In this document: piece after piece, positions 15,967 to 27,317 of the stretch | Position numbering within the stretch: the stretch's first letter is position 1 | How the letters are laid out: every line of letters begins with the position of its first letter | Assembly (NCBI RefSeq): GCF_902859735.1 | Contig: NZ_CADIJY010000005.1 | Location: 451,870-515,869, forward strand | Source: Achromobacter aegrifaciens | GTDB lineage: Bacteria > Pseudomonadota > Gammaproteobacteria > Burkholderiales > Burkholderiaceae_B | DNA length: 64,000 nucleotides | Direction: 5' to 3' | Notes under the pieces: model-generated | The model's input: the letters and a program-made list of their open reading frames with translations, nothing else | The model's database searches: none | Told to the model about the DNA's origin: nothing | Position numbers and translations under genes: made by a program

Positions 15967-18393
15967 TCAGTACGTCGCCCGCAGATTCAGCATCACGCTG
16001 CGCGGCTCGCCGTAGTAGTTCGAACCATACGCTGCCCACACGCGCTGGTAATAGACCTTGTCGAACAGGTTGTTCACCGTCAGCGTGCCTTCCAGGTGCT
16101 TGTTGAAGCGGTAGCCGGCTTGCGCGGACACGGTGGTGTACGGACGCTGCTCGAACTTCACCGGGCCGTTCAGGCGGTACATGCTGCTGACGCTGCGCAC
16201 GCCCGCGCCCAGCGACAGGCCTTCCAGCGTGCCGGTGGCGAAGGTGTACTTGGTCCACAGGTTGAAGGTGTGGCGCGGCGTGATGAAGGCGTACTGCTGC
16301 GACTTCTGTTCTTCCGTTCCCTTCAGGGTCTTGGTGGTGGTGTAGGCGTAGCCGGCGGTGATGTCCCAGCCTGGCGCGGGGCTGCCGCTGATTTCGGCCT
16401 CGAAGCCCTGGCTGCGCATCTTGCCTGCGGCCATGGAGAACAGCGGATTGTTCGGGTCCGTCATCGAGCGGTTCTCGTCTTCCATGCGGAACAGCGCGGC
16501 GTGGCCGTTCAGGCGCTTGTCCAGGAATTCGCCCTTCAGGCCGATCTCGAACTGCTTGCCGGTGCGCGGGTCCAGCAGCTGGCCGTTGACGTCGGTGACG
16601 GTCTGCGGCGTGAAGATGCTGGTGTAGCTGGCGTAGGCCGACAACTGCTCGTTCAGGTCCACCACCAGGCCCAGATAGGGCGTGAACTTGCCGTTGATCT
16701 TGTCGCTGGTGTTGGTGAACTGGTTGAAGTACGCGTTGCGGTTTTGCGTGCGGTTTTCCCACCAGGTGAAGCGGCCGCCAGCGATGATGGTGGCCGCGTC
16801 GGTCACGCGCAGATTGGTGCGCGCATACAGGCCGTACTGGTCGGTCTTGCTGTCGTTGCCGTTGGTGAACTGGTAGTCCGGCTTGGGGATGTTGTTGTTG
16901 GGGTGGTAGAGGTTGGTGTCGGCGTTGTCGCCGCCGCCGTAGCGGAAGTTCTTGTGGACGTTGCGGTAGTCGGCGCCCACGGTGAGCTCGTGCTGGCGGC
17001 CGAAGGCTTCAAAGGGCGTGGCGACGAAGGCGTCCAGGCCGTAGGTCTTCCAGTTGCTGCGGTACTTCCAGCTGACGAGGCAGGTGTCGCCGGTGATCGG
17101 GTCCACTGCGCAGTCGGACCAGCCGAACTCGCGGCTGGGCTCGTCCTGTTCGCGGTAGATGCCGCTGACCTTGATGCGTCCGCCATTGGCCAGGCGGTGG
17201 TCCACGTCGGCGAAGTACTCGGTGACTTCCTCGGTGATGTGGTTCCAGCTGGGGTCCAGGTTGGTGGAACGGCGCACGTCCAGCAAGCGGCCGTCGGTGT
17301 AGCCGGGCAGGCCGAAGAAGGGGCGGCCCTTGTATTGCTGGTAGGTGGCGCCGGCGGTCAGGACGGTGTCGGGCGTCAGGTCGAAGCTCAGGGTGCCGTA
17401 GAACAGCGGCTTCTCGGTGTACACGCCGTCGACGAAGGATTTGCGGTCGTCATAGGACGCCACCAGGCGGCCGCGCAGGCGCCCATCGCTGTCCAAAGGG
17501 CCGGTGATGTCGGCCTCGGTGTAATAGCGGTCCCAGGAGCCCGTCATGACCTGGCCGCTGAAGGCGAATTCCTTCTGCGCGCGCTTGCGCACCAGGTTCA
17601 CGGTACCGCCGGGATCACCCGCGCCCTGGTACAGGCCCGAAGGTCCGCGCAGCACTTCGATGTGGTCGTAGATGGCCAGTCCGAAGCCCGAGGACAGGTC
17701 GTTGCCGGTGCTGGCCGGCGTGTTCACGCCGTCGACCTGGATCGTGTCCAGCGCATAGCCGCGTGAGTAGAAGTTGCCATGGTTGCCGCCGATGCTGCCC
17801 GCTTCCACCGTGATGCCGGTGACGGTGCGCATGGCGTCGTCCAGCGTGGTCAGGTTCTGGTCGTCCAGCAGCTGGCGCGTCACCACCGAGACCGATTGCG
17901 GGATCTCGCGCAGGCTTTGCGCGTTCTTGCCGATGGTGACGGCGGGGGCGGTGTAGGACCCCGTGCCTTCGGTGACGGTGAGGTCGCGGCCGGTGACCGT
18001 CACGGGCGCCAGGGTGGTGGCATCGCCGGTGGATGCGTCGGCCGGCCGCCGCACCACGAAGCCCGAGCCGCTCTGCACGGCCACCAGGCCGCTGCGCGCC
18101 AGCAGGCGGTTCAACGCGACCTGCGGGGTCATGGAGCCGGATACGGCGGGGGCGTTCAGGCCGGCCACCACGTCGGGGCTGAACAGCACCTGCAGCTGCG
18201 CCTGCCGGCCCAACGCCACCAGCGCGTCGGCCAGGCTGCCGGCGGGCAGGTCGAAGCTTTGCGCGACGGCGCTTTGCGCATGGGCCGCGGATGGCGCCAG
18301 CGCCTGGACCGCCAGCGCGGCGCTCATGGACAGCGCGCACAGCAGCGCGTAACGGCCGGCGCTCAGCCGACGATGAAAATGGCGTTGCGCCAT
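15967..18393 (-). CDS. TonB-dependent siderophore receptor with N-terminal signalling domain
   Basis: 808 residues from the ATG at 18393. Signal peptide ends near SAAHAQS. An STN signalling domain (about 46-120: FDLPAGSLADALVALGRQAQ) is followed by a plug (REIPQSVSVVTRQLLDDQ; VEVLRGPSGL-like VLRGPSGLYQG) and a 22-strand barrel ending in the terminal aromatic LNLRATY. FpvA/FhuE-type receptors import ferric siderophores and signal occupancy to FecR. With the upstream fecI-fecR pair it forms a complete surface-signalling locus. The 100 nt before it contain an AT-rich patch and a hairpin that covers its ribosome binding site. Confidence 0.95.
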   Translation of the reverse strand: MAQRHFHRRLSAGRYALLCALSMSAALAVQALAPSAAHAQSAVAQSFDLPAGSLADALVALGRQAQLQVLFSPDVVAGLNAPAVSGSMTPQVALNRLLARSGLVAVQSGSGFVVRRPADASTGDATTLAPVTVTGRDLTVTEGTGSYTAPAVTIGKNAQSLREIPQSVSVVTRQLLDDQNLTTLDDAMRTVTGITVEAGSIGGNHGNFYSRGYALDTIQVDGVNTPASTGNDLSSGFGLAIYDHIEVLRGPSGLYQGAGDPGGTVNLVRKRAQKEFAFSGQVMTGSWDRYYTEADITGPLDSDGRLRGRLVASYDDRKSFVDGVYTEKPLFYGTLSFDLTPDTVLTAGATYQQYKGRPFFGLPGYTDGRLLDVRRSTNLDPSWNHITEEVTEYFADVDHRLANGGRIKVSGIYREQDEPSREFGWSDCAVDPITGDTCLVSWKYRSNWKTYGLDAFVATPFEAFGRQHELTVGADYRNVHKNFRYGGGDNADTNLYHPNNNIPKPDYQFTNGNDSKTDQYGLYARTNLRVTDAATIIAGGRFTWWENRTQNRNAYFNQFTNTSDKINGKFTPYLGLVVDLNEQLSAYASYTSIFTPQTVTDVNGQLLDPRTGKQFEIGLKGEFLDKRLNGHAALFRMEDENRSMTDPNNPLFSMAAGKMRSQGFEAEISGSPAPGWDITAGYAYTTTKTLKGTEEQKSQQYAFITPRHTFNLWTKYTFATGTLEGLSLGAGVRSVSSMYRLNGPVKFEQRPYTTVSAQAGYRFNKHLEGTLTVNNLFDKVYYQRVWAAYGSNYYGEPRSVMLNLRATY

Positions 18394-18400
18394 GGACTTT

Positions 18401-18431
18401 CCCCAGTCTGGAAGTGGATCTTCAACTGGGG
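18401..18431 (-). promoter_or_regulatory. Hairpin overlapping the receptor ribosome binding site
   Basis: In the minus-strand transcript CCCCAGT (18431-18425) pairs with ACTGGGG (18407-18401); the right arm is itself the GGGGAAAG ribosome binding site, 8 nt before the receptor ATG at 18393. If the stem forms, translation would be restrained. Confidence 0.4.
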
Positions 18432-18493
18432 AAGACGCGCCAGCCGCCAAAACCCGAACCTGTCTAATTAAAAATAATTCTTAATTCTTGTCT

Positions 18494-19510
18494 TCAGCGG
18501 CTGCCGATCACCGCGGCGCCGTCCGGCCGCCGGTTTACCGTCACCGGCAACAGGCCGGGCAGCATGTCCAGGACGGCGTCCGGCTGGCGCAGATCCAGCG
18601 TGCCGGACAGGCGCAAGCCCCGGGCGCGCTCGTCGGCGAAGCGCAGCGGCGTGTCGCGGTACAGGGCCAGATAGCCGGCCAGCTGCTGCAAGGTGGCGTC
18701 GTGCATCACCGCCACGCCGCCCTGCCAGGCGCCGATCTCGCTGGCGGGCACCTGCTGGCGGCGCAACAGCCGCGCGTCGGCGCGCGACAGCAGCACCGTG
18801 TCGCCGGCCTGAAGCGTCTGCGCGGCGGGCGCGTTGGCGCCTTGGGCGTTCAGTCTGACTTCGCCGCTGCGCACGCCGACCTGCAGCACGTCGGGCAGCA
18901 GCAGCACGTTGAACTCGGTGCCGATGTCGCGCAGTTCCGCGTCGCCCGCGGCCACGATCAGCGGCCGGCGGTCGGGGGCGGCATCGATGTAGACCTCGCC
19001 GCCCTCGACGCGGATATGGCGTTCGGCCATCGTGTAGCGCACGCTCACGCGGGTGCCGACGTTGGCGTGCAGCCGGGTGCCGTCGGAGAGGTCCAGGCTG
19101 CGGGTCTGGGTGGACGCGTTGGCTATGGTCTCGTAGCTGATGGGCACGTATTGGTAGGCGGCGGCCGTGACAAGCAGCATCGCGGCCAGCGCACCGCCCC
19201 AGCGCAGGAAGGCGGGGCGCCGCGTCGGCGCTGACCACGCGCGGGGCGGGGACTGCGGCCGGCTGCGCGACGGGTTCTGCGTGTGGCTGGCCGGCTGCGA
19301 GTGCACCCGCGCGGCGTCCGGGCGCGGCAGCGCCGCCATGTCCTCCCACACCAGCTCGAGCCGCTCGTACTCTCGCCGATGCTCGGCCGAAGCTTGCAGC
19401 CAGGACTGGAAAGCTTGTTCGGCGCCGGCGTCGGACGCGCGCTCCCGGCGGCGCATGAACCATGCGCTCGCGGCCTCTTCGACAGCGGACAAAGGTAGGG
19501 ATCGGGTCAT
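18494..19510 (-). CDS. FecR-type anti-sigma/sigma-regulator protein
   Basis: 338 residues. Cytoplasmic N-terminal DUF4880 domain (VEEAASAWFMRRRERASDAG; FQSWLQASAEHRREYERLE), a Pro/Arg-rich linker, one membrane segment (GGALAAMLLVTAAAYQYV, about 104-121) and a periplasmic FecR domain (LSDGTRLHANVGTRVSVRY; VEGGEVYIDA). It relays the receptor STN signal to the sigma factor. The start overlaps the sigma stop by 4 nt (19507-19510), so the two are translationally coupled. Confidence 0.94.
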   Translation of the reverse strand: MTRSLPLSAVEEAASAWFMRRRERASDAGAEQAFQSWLQASAEHRREYERLELVWEDMAALPRPDAARVHSQPASHTQNPSRSRPQSPPRAWSAPTRRPAFLRWGGALAAMLLVTAAAYQYVPISYETIANASTQTRSLDLSDGTRLHANVGTRVSVRYTMAERHIRVEGGEVYIDAAPDRRPLIVAAGDAELRDIGTEFNVLLLPDVLQVGVRSGEVRLNAQGANAPAAQTLQAGDTVLLSRADARLLRRQQVPASEIGAWQGGVAVMHDATLQQLAGYLALYRDTPLRFADERARGLRLSGTLDLRQPDAVLDMLPGLLPVTVNRRPDGAAVIGSR

Positions 19511-20052
19511 GGCGTTTCGCCGTGGACACGGCGCTTGCAGTGCGCCAGCGCCAGTTGCAGGTGCTTCTCGACCGCTCGCACGCTGATGCCCATGTGGTCG
19601 GCGATGTCCTCGCAACGGAGCTCATCATACCGATAAAGCAGGAAGGCCTCGCGCTGGCGCGGCGGCATCTCGTCGATGGCGGCCTGCAGCAGGCGCAGGC
19701 GCTGGCTGGCGTCGGCGCGCGCTTCGGGTTGCAGGCCGGCGGGGGCAGCCAAGCCGACTGCCGTGGGCTCGAAACCCTGGTTGTCCAGGCTGGCCACCAC
19801 ATGTTCATCGCGCACGCTCTCGCGGCGCCAATGGTCGCGCAGCAGGTTGCGGGCGATCTCGTACAGATAGGCGCGCGGCTTCTCCGGCGGCGTGGCGCCG
19901 TCATGCGCCGCCAGCCATTTGGCGAAGGTCTCCTGCGCCAGGTCCTGGGCAGCCTCGGGCGAACGCTTGAGCTGCCGGTTCAGGAAACCGACTAGCTCCG
20001 CGTTCCACGCCTTGTACGCCTCGGCGATCACGCCGAAGAACCGCTCCCCCAT
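19507..20052 (-). CDS. FecI-type ECF sigma factor
   Basis: 181 residues. Region 2 is AAQDLAQETFAKWLAAH and region 4 is MPPRQREAFLLYRYDELRCE followed by IADHMGISVRAVEKHLQLAL, as in FecI/PvdS-type sigmas. It activates the receptor gene when the ferric siderophore is bound. A strong Fur box lies 67 nt upstream. GGGG precedes the ATG. Downstream order fecR then receptor is the standard Fec layout. Confidence 0.94.
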   Translation of the reverse strand: MGERFFGVIAEAYKAWNAELVGFLNRQLKRSPEAAQDLAQETFAKWLAAHDGATPPEKPRAYLYEIARNLLRDHWRRESVRDEHVVASLDNQGFEPTAVGLAAPAGLQPEARADASQRLRLLQAAIDEMPPRQREAFLLYRYDELRCEDIADHMGISVRAVEKHLQLALAHCKRRVHGETP

Positions 20053-20118
20053 GATGCCCCTGTCGATGTCCGGCGCCGGGTTCTGTGACCTGGGCGCGTA
20101 GGCATGGCTTGATCAAAT

Positions 20119-20137
20119 GATAATGATTCTTATTGTA
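20119..20137. promoter_or_regulatory. Fur box controlling the fecIR-receptor locus
   Basis: GATAATGATTCTTATTGTA matches 13 of 19 positions of the Fur consensus, including the first nine. It lies 67 nt upstream of the sigma gene start and also faces the XRE-type remnant on the plus strand. Confidence 0.75.
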
Positions 20138-20285
20138 TCAAGATTATCAAACGCTGCTGCCGGGGAGCGACGCGGCGAGGAATAGGCGGGGCAATTCTGA
20201 AAAGATTGAAAGCACGACCGTGCAGGGCGCCGCCGGCAGAATGACCGGCTTGCCATGGGAAACGTACTCGATGGAGGCGGATGAT

Positions 20286-20350
20286 ATGAAGCAGCGAGAT
20301 CTCTACGCGGAGCTTGCCGAGGGTTTCGACGCGCTGTTCACGGCGCGCAC
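20286..20350 (+). pseudogene. N-terminal remnant of an XRE-type (YiaG/HigA-like antitoxin) gene
   Basis: An ATG at 20286, with a good ribosome binding site (GGAGG, 9-10 nt upstream), starts MKQRDLYAELAEGFDALFTA. This closely resembles the conserved opening of XRE antitoxin-like regulators ('MKxRDLFAELxEGxxAL'). After about 20 residues the frame runs antisense into the end of the MFS gene and the helix-turn-helix never appears. I interpret it as a truncated relic with initiation signals intact. No toxin gene is seen alongside. The similarity is from memory and needs a search. Confidence 0.45.
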
Positions 20351-20354
20351 CGCA

Positions 20355-21575
20355 TCAGGGCGCGTGCAAGCTCCTGAGCTTCCTCAGCTCCGGAAACCAC
20401 CGCATCCACAACCCCGCCACGGCGATGGTGCCGACCCCGCCGATCACCACCGCCGGCACCGCGCCGAACGCCGCGGCCATGACGCCGGATTCGAATTCGC
20501 CCAGCTGGTTCGAGGCGCCGATGAATAGCGTGTTCACCGCGCTCACGCGGCCCAGCATATGGTCGGGCGTATTCAGCTGCACCAGGGACGAACGCACCAC
20601 CACGCTGACCGCGTCCGCCGCGCCCAGCACCACCAGCGCGCCGATGGACAACGGGATCGAGGTCGACAGGCCGAACACCGTGGTAGCCAGTCCGAACAGG
20701 ATCAACGCGCCGAACAGCAGCCGGCCCACGTGCTCGCCCAGGCTCAGGCGCGCCAGCGTCAATGACATCAGCGCGGCGCCGCAGGCGGGGGCGGCGCGCA
20801 GCGCGCCCAGCGCCCAGGGACCGGCGTTGAGGATGTCCTTGGCGAAGATGGGTAGCAAGGCCGTGGCCCCGCCCAGCAGCACGGCGAACAGGTCCAGCGA
20901 CAAGGTGCCCAGCAGCAGGCGCCGCTGGAAGATGAAGGTGATGCCGGCGAACAGCGTGCGCCAGGTGGTCGGTTCCTTGCGCGGCGGCGCGCGTTCGATG
21001 ACGAGCGTGGCGATGGACGCGAAGGCCGACAGGTACAGGGCCGCCGCCACGCAATAGATCCACCCTGCCCCCAGCCCGTAGCCGACGCCGCCCAGCGCAG
21101 GACCCGCGATCTGCGCGATCTGGCCGCCGGAGGACGCCAGCGCGGTCGCGCGCGGCAACCATTCGCGCGGCACCACGGCTGGGATCAACGTGGCCAGGGT
21201 CGGCGCTTCAAAGGCGCGGGCCGAACTCATGATGATGATGGTGGCGTAGATCAGCGTCTTGCCGCCCACGCCATGCAGGGCCGCGATCGCCAGCACCAGC
21301 GTGGCCAGCGCTTCCAGCGCCATGCACACCGCCACGATCTTGCGGCGGTCATAGCGGTCGGCCACATGGCCCACCACCAGGGTCAGGACCGCCATGGGCA
21401 GGAACTGCGCCAGGCCGATCAGCCCCAGGTCCAGCGCGCTGCCGCTCAGCGCATAGATCTGCCAACCCACCGCGACCGAAACGATCTGAAAGGCCAGCGA
21501 CGCGCCGATGCGCGCGAACAGGTAATGCAGGAAGGCGGGGCGTTGAAGCGGACTGGGAGAGTCGGGGGCAGGCAT
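20355..21575 (-). CDS. MFS transporter, EntS/MFS_3-like exporter
   Basis: 406 residues, about 12 membrane segments. The loop after TM2 reads GHVADRYDRRKIVAVC, the MFS signature motif, and the order of segments fits the MFS_3/EntS subfamily that exports siderophores and other small molecules. Its position about 300 nt from the fecI start suggests siderophore export, but they are separate transcription units, so this is inference. The C-terminus runs over the XRE-type remnant. Confidence 0.88.
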   Translation of the reverse strand: MPAPDSPSPLQRPAFLHYLFARIGASLAFQIVSVAVGWQIYALSGSALDLGLIGLAQFLPMAVLTLVVGHVADRYDRRKIVAVCMALEALATLVLAIAALHGVGGKTLIYATIIIMSSARAFEAPTLATLIPAVVPREWLPRATALASSGGQIAQIAGPALGGVGYGLGAGWIYCVAAALYLSAFASIATLVIERAPPRKEPTTWRTLFAGITFIFQRRLLLGTLSLDLFAVLLGGATALLPIFAKDILNAGPWALGALRAAPACGAALMSLTLARLSLGEHVGRLLFGALILFGLATTVFGLSTSIPLSIGALVVLGAADAVSVVVRSSLVQLNTPDHMLGRVSAVNTLFIGASNQLGEFESGVMAAAFGAVPAVVIGGVGTIAVAGLWMRWFPELRKLRSLHAP

Positions 21576-21682
21576 GGAGGATGGCGCGATGGGCGCGCGA
21601 CGGGCGCCGGACCTCGCATTCTAGGGACAAGTCGCTGACGGGAAACTAAGAGCGGCTCATGTGTCCCCGGCGGGGTCCGCCG

Positions 21683-22102
21683 TCACGCCTTGGGCCAATA
21701 CGTCCCAAAGCTCCACAAATTGCCTTCCGGATCGCGGCAAGCGAACTCGCGGCTGCCGTAGGCGGTGTCGTAGGGCGGGGTTTCGATGGTGGCGCCGCTG
21801 GCCTGGACTTGCGTGTGCAGGGCGTCGGGATCGTCCACGGCCAGATACAGCGCGTCGGTGCGGCGTCCTTGCAGGTCGCCCACCAGCTTGCCGTGGGCGT
21901 CGTCGCGGTCCGGGCCCAGCATCAGCATGGAACTGCCATAGGCCAATTCCGCATGTTGCACGGCGCCGTCGTCGCGGTAGACGGCGTGCTCGGTGAACCC
22001 CAGCACGCCGGTCAGCCAGCGGATCATCGCATCTGCGTCGCGGCAGCGCAGGGTCGGAAACAGGCGGGGCGCCGCCGATTCGGGTGACTTGGCACTCATC
22101 AT
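21683..22102 (-). CDS. Glyoxalase/bleomycin-resistance (VOC) family protein
   Basis: 139 residues; tandem ATGs at 22102 and 22099 follow GGGAG by about 6 nt. The VOC fold is visible as two beta-alpha-beta units: LFPTLRCRDADAMIRWLTGV and GFTEHAVYRDDGAVQHAELA, then DALYLAVDDPDALHTQVQAS and SREFACRDPEGNLWSFGTY, whose Glu in DPEGNLW is a usual metal ligand. Similar proteins are annotated as PhnB-like or glyoxalase family. It is downstream of mccA on the same strand (84 nt), substrate unknown. Confidence 0.88.
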   Translation of the reverse strand: MMSAKSPESAAPRLFPTLRCRDADAMIRWLTGVLGFTEHAVYRDDGAVQHAELAYGSSMLMLGPDRDDAHGKLVGDLQGRRTDALYLAVDDPDALHTQVQASGATIETPPYDTAYGSREFACRDPEGNLWSFGTYWPKA

Positions 22103-22186
22103 GGGTACTCCCGTGGATAAGCAGGAGCGCCCATGATGCACCCGCGGGCGGCGCGGAGGATGACGATTTTGTTACTGCGCGCCTGG

Positions 22187-24211
<2,025 letters not shown>

Positions 24212-24267
24212 GGATGTCATCCAGGCTGAAATTATTCTTGGGCTGCAATGGGGGCGGCCATGCCGTC

Positions 24268-25875
24268 CTACATGCGGAACACGCCGAACTTGGTGTCCTC
24301 GATGGGCGCGTTCAAGGCCGCCGACAAGGCCAGGCCCAGCACGCGGCGCGTGTCGGCCGGGGCGATGATGCCGTCGTCCCACAGCCGCGCGGTGGCGTAG
24401 TAGGGATGGCCTTCGCGTTCGTACTGTTCGCGGATCGGCGCCTTGAAGGCGGTTTCCTCATCTGCCGACCACTGACCGCCGCGGGCCTCGATGCCGTCGC
24501 GCTTGACCGTGGCCAAGACGCTCGCGGCCTGTTCGCCGCCCATGACCGAGATGCGGGCGTTGGGCCACATGAACAGCATGCGCGGCGAATAGGCGCGGCC
24601 GCACATGCCGTAGTTGCCAGCGCCGAACGAACCGCCGATCAGCACGGTGAACTTGGGCACGTTGGCGGTGGCCACCGCCGTCACCATCTTGGCGCCGTGG
24701 CGGGCGATGCCTTCGTTTTCGTACTTGCGGCCGACCATGAAGCCGGTGATGTTCTGCAGGAACACCAGCGGGATCTTGCGCTGCGCGCACAGTTCGATGA
24801 AGTGCGCGCCCTTCTGCGCGGACTCCGAGAACAGGATGCCGTTGTTGGCCACGATGCCCACGGGCATACCGTGGATGTGGGCGAAGCCGGTGACCAGCGT
24901 GGGGCCGAAGCGCGCCTTGAATTCGTCGAATTCGGAGCCGTCCACGATGCGCGCGATGACCTCGCGCACGTCATAGGGCTTGCGCGTGTCGGCGGGAATG
25001 ATGCCGTTGAGTTCGCTGGGGTCGTAACGCGGCTCGCGCACGGGGATGGTCGCCAGCGGCTGCGGCTTCTTGCGGTTCAGGCGCGCGACGGCGTTGCGCG
25101 CCAGTTGCAACGCATGCATGTCGTTGGCGGCCAGGTGGTCGACCACGCCGGACAGGCGCGTGTGCACGTCGCCGCCGCCCAGGTCCTCGGCGCTGACTTC
25201 TTCGCCGGTGGCGGCCTTCACCAGCGGCGGGCCGCCCAGGAAGATGGTGCCCTGGTTTTTGACGATGATGGACTCGTCGCTCATGGCGGGCACGTAGGCG
25301 CCGCCGGCGGTGCAGGAGCCCATCACCACGGCGATCTGCGAAATGCCTTGCGAGGACATCTGCGCCTGGTTGTAGAAGATGCGGCCGAAGTGTTCGCGGT
25401 CGGGGAAGACCTCGTCCTGCTGCGGCAGGTTGGCGCCGCCCGAATCCACCAGGTAGACGCAGGGCAGATGGTTCTGCGCGGCGATTTCCTGCGCGCGCAG
25501 ATGCTTCTTGACCGTCATCGGGTAGTAGGTGCCGCCCTTGACCGTGGCGTCGTTGCAGACGATCACGCATTCCGTGCCGGCCACGCGGCCGATGCCGGTG
25601 ATGACGCCCGCGCCGGGGGCTTCGCCGCCGTACATGCCGTGAGCCGCCATCGGCGACAGTTCCAGGAACGGCGTGCCCGGATCGATCAGATGCTCGACGC
25701 GGTCGCGCGGCAGCAGCTTGCCGCGCGCCACGTGCTTGGCGCGAGCGGCTTCGCTGCCGCCCAGCGCGGTATGGGCCAGTTGCTGATTCAGATCGTCCAG
25801 CTGCGCCTGCATGGCCTGCGCATTGTCGGTGTAGTCCTGCGACCGCGGATTGATGCGGGATTCGATGATGGGCAT
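24268..25875 (-). CDS. mccB: Methylcrotonyl-CoA carboxylase beta (carboxyltransferase) subunit
   Basis: 535 residues. Carboxyltransferase domains with the motifs [60 protein letters not shown] and [20 protein letters not shown], the last a typical acyl-CoA-binding strand. It transfers carboxyl from biotin to 3-methylcrotonyl-CoA (also liuB). The start [15 protein letters not shown] is chosen because GGTGGA precedes it. The 225 nt before it contain a large inverted repeat. Confidence 0.95.
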   Translation of the reverse strand: MPIIESRINPRSQDYTDNAQAMQAQLDDLNQQLAHTALGGSEAARAKHVARGKLLPRDRVEHLIDPGTPFLELSPMAAHGMYGGEAPGAGVITGIGRVAGTECVIVCNDATVKGGTYYPMTVKKHLRAQEIAAQNHLPCVYLVDSGGANLPQQDEVFPDREHFGRIFYNQAQMSSQGISQIAVVMGSCTAGGAYVPAMSDESIIVKNQGTIFLGGPPLVKAATGEEVSAEDLGGGDVHTRLSGVVDHLAANDMHALQLARNAVARLNRKKPQPLATIPVREPRYDPSELNGIIPADTRKPYDVREVIARIVDGSEFDEFKARFGPTLVTGFAHIHGMPVGIVANNGILFSESAQKGAHFIELCAQRKIPLVFLQNITGFMVGRKYENEGIARHGAKMVTAVATANVPKFTVLIGGSFGAGNYGMCGRAYSPRMLFMWPNARISVMGGEQAASVLATVKRDGIEARGGQWSADEETAFKAPIREQYEREGHPYYATARLWDDGIIAPADTRRVLGLALSAALNAPIEDTKFGVFRM

Positions 25876-25991
25876 GGGGTTCCACCCGTCCTGCTTGTTG
25901 GAAATTTGAAGGCGCTCGTGGAGCGGTTTGTCTCGCTGCCCGGTGGGCCGGGCATTCTTGTCGGTTAGGGGCACCGAAGAGGGATTTCGTT

Positions 25992-26053
25992 GCGCCTTTC
26001 CTGCACGGCGCGCGACCGACCCGTCGCGCTAAGACGCCATGCAAGAAAGGCGC
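25992..26053. repeat. Large nested inverted repeat upstream of mccB
   Basis: The outer arms GCGCCTTTCCTGC (25992-26004) and GCAAGAAAGGCGC (26041-26053) match at 12 of 13 positions; inside, GCGCGAC (26010-26016) pairs with GTCGCGC (26023-26029). The whole forms a long stem-loop in the 225-nt gap between the thiolase and mccB genes, about 117 nt before the mccB start. It could be an RNA leader element or a transcript end. Confidence 0.5.
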
Positions 26054-26070
26054 AGCGGAATCCATCGAAA

Positions 26071-26094
26071 GCCGGGAGGCCGAAGCCTCCCGGC
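26071..26094 (-). terminator. Probable terminator of the thiolase gene
   Basis: A perfect 10-bp stem GCCGGGAGGC / GCCTCCCGGC (26071-26080, 26085-26094) with a CGAA loop, lying 6 nt after the thiolase stop. The downstream minus-strand run is only TTT, so it may be leaky and let transcription continue into mccB. Confidence 0.6.
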
Positions 26095-26100
26095 GTTGCG

Positions 26101-27282
26101 TCAGACCATCTCGATCGCCATGGCGACGGCTTCGCCGCCGCCGATGCACAGCGTGGCCACGCCGCGCTTGCCGCCGGTCTTGCGCAGCGCGCCGACCAGG
26201 GTGGCCATCAGGCGGGCGCCGGACGCGCCGATCGGGTGGCCCAGGGCGGTGGCGCCGCCGTGGACGTTGACCTTGTCATGCGGCAGCTTGAAGTCGGCCA
26301 TGGCGGCCATGGTGACCACCGCGAAGGCTTCGTTGATTTCGTAGAGGTCCACGTCCTCGGCCTTCCAGCCGGTCTTGGCGAACAGGTTCTTCAGCGCGCC
26401 CACGGGAGCGGTGGTGAACCAGTTCGGCTCTTGCGAGTGCTGGCTGTGGGCGACGATGCGGGCCAGGGGCTTCACGCCCAGCTTTTCGGCGGTGGAGGCG
26501 CGCATCAGCACCATGGCGGCGGCGCCGTCGGAGATCGACGAGGAGTTGGCGGCGGTGACGGTGCCGTCCTTCTTGAAGGCGGGCTTGAGCGTGGGGATCT
26601 TTTCCGGCATGGCCTTGGTGGGGGCTTCGTCGGTGTCGATCACGGTGTCGCCCTTGCGGCCGGCCACGGTCACGGGGGCGATTTCCCACTTGAAGCTGCC
26701 GTCTTCCGACGCGGCGCGGGCGCGGCGCAGCGATTCCAGCGAGAACGCGTCCTGCTGTTCGCGGGTGAAGGAATACTTGGCGGCGCAGTCCTCGGCGAAC
26801 ACGCCCATGGCCTTGCCCTTGTCGTAGGCGTCTTCCAGGCCGTCCAGCGCCATGTGGTCATACACGGTGTTGTGGCCGTAGCGGTAGCCCTGGCGGCCCT
26901 TGAGCAGCAGGTAGGGCGCGTTGCTCATGCTTTCCTGGCCGCCGGCGACGACGATGTTGGCGCTGCCCGCGGCCAGCAGATCATGGCCGAACATGGCGGC
27001 CTTCAGGCCCGAACCGCAGACCTTGTGGATGGTGGTGCAAGCCACGCCCAGCGGCAGGCCGGCGCCCAGCGCTGCCTGGCGCGCCGGGGCCTGGCCCTGG
27101 CCGGCCTGCAGCACGTTGCCCATGATGACTTCTTCGACTTGCTCGGGCTTGATGCCGGCGCGTTCGACGGCGGCCTTGATGGCGATCGAGCCCAGCTCGT
27201 GCGCGGCCAGGCCGGACAAGGCGCCCAGCATGCCGCCCATGGGCGTGCGGGCGACGGAAACGATGACGATGGGATCTGACAT
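26101..27282 (-). CDS. Acetyl-CoA C-acetyltransferase (thiolase)
   Basis: 393 residues. Thiolase landmarks: the nucleophile Cys in TTIHKVCGSGLKAAM (about residue 90), NEAFAVVTMAAM, GHPIGASGARLMATL and the final-loop CIGGGEAVA Cys. It condenses or cleaves acetoacetyl-CoA, the end product of leucine and homogentisate routes, so it links the neighbouring leucine genes to central metabolism. AGGAG lies 7 nt upstream; aceK ends 36 nt before its start. Confidence 0.94.
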   Translation of the reverse strand: MSDPIVIVSVARTPMGGMLGALSGLAAHELGSIAIKAAVERAGIKPEQVEEVIMGNVLQAGQGQAPARQAALGAGLPLGVACTTIHKVCGSGLKAAMFGHDLLAAGSANIVVAGGQESMSNAPYLLLKGRQGYRYGHNTVYDHMALDGLEDAYDKGKAMGVFAEDCAAKYSFTREQQDAFSLESLRRARAASEDGSFKWEIAPVTVAGRKGDTVIDTDEAPTKAMPEKIPTLKPAFKKDGTVTAANSSSISDGAAAMVLMRASTAEKLGVKPLARIVAHSQHSQEPNWFTTAPVGALKNLFAKTGWKAEDVDLYEINEAFAVVTMAAMADFKLPHDKVNVHGGATALGHPIGASGARLMATLVGALRKTGGKRGVATLCIGGGEAVAMAIEMV

Positions 27283-27317
27283 GGCTAGCTCCTGTGAGGG
27301 TCGGGACAGCTCTGGGG

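Noticed and set aside
20133-20528. A 131-codon plus-strand frame across the MFS gene end
   Set aside because: Beyond about codon 72 it is antisense to the MFS gene, with a His/Arg-rich composition typical of a shadow frame. Only the XRE-like start is retained as a relic.
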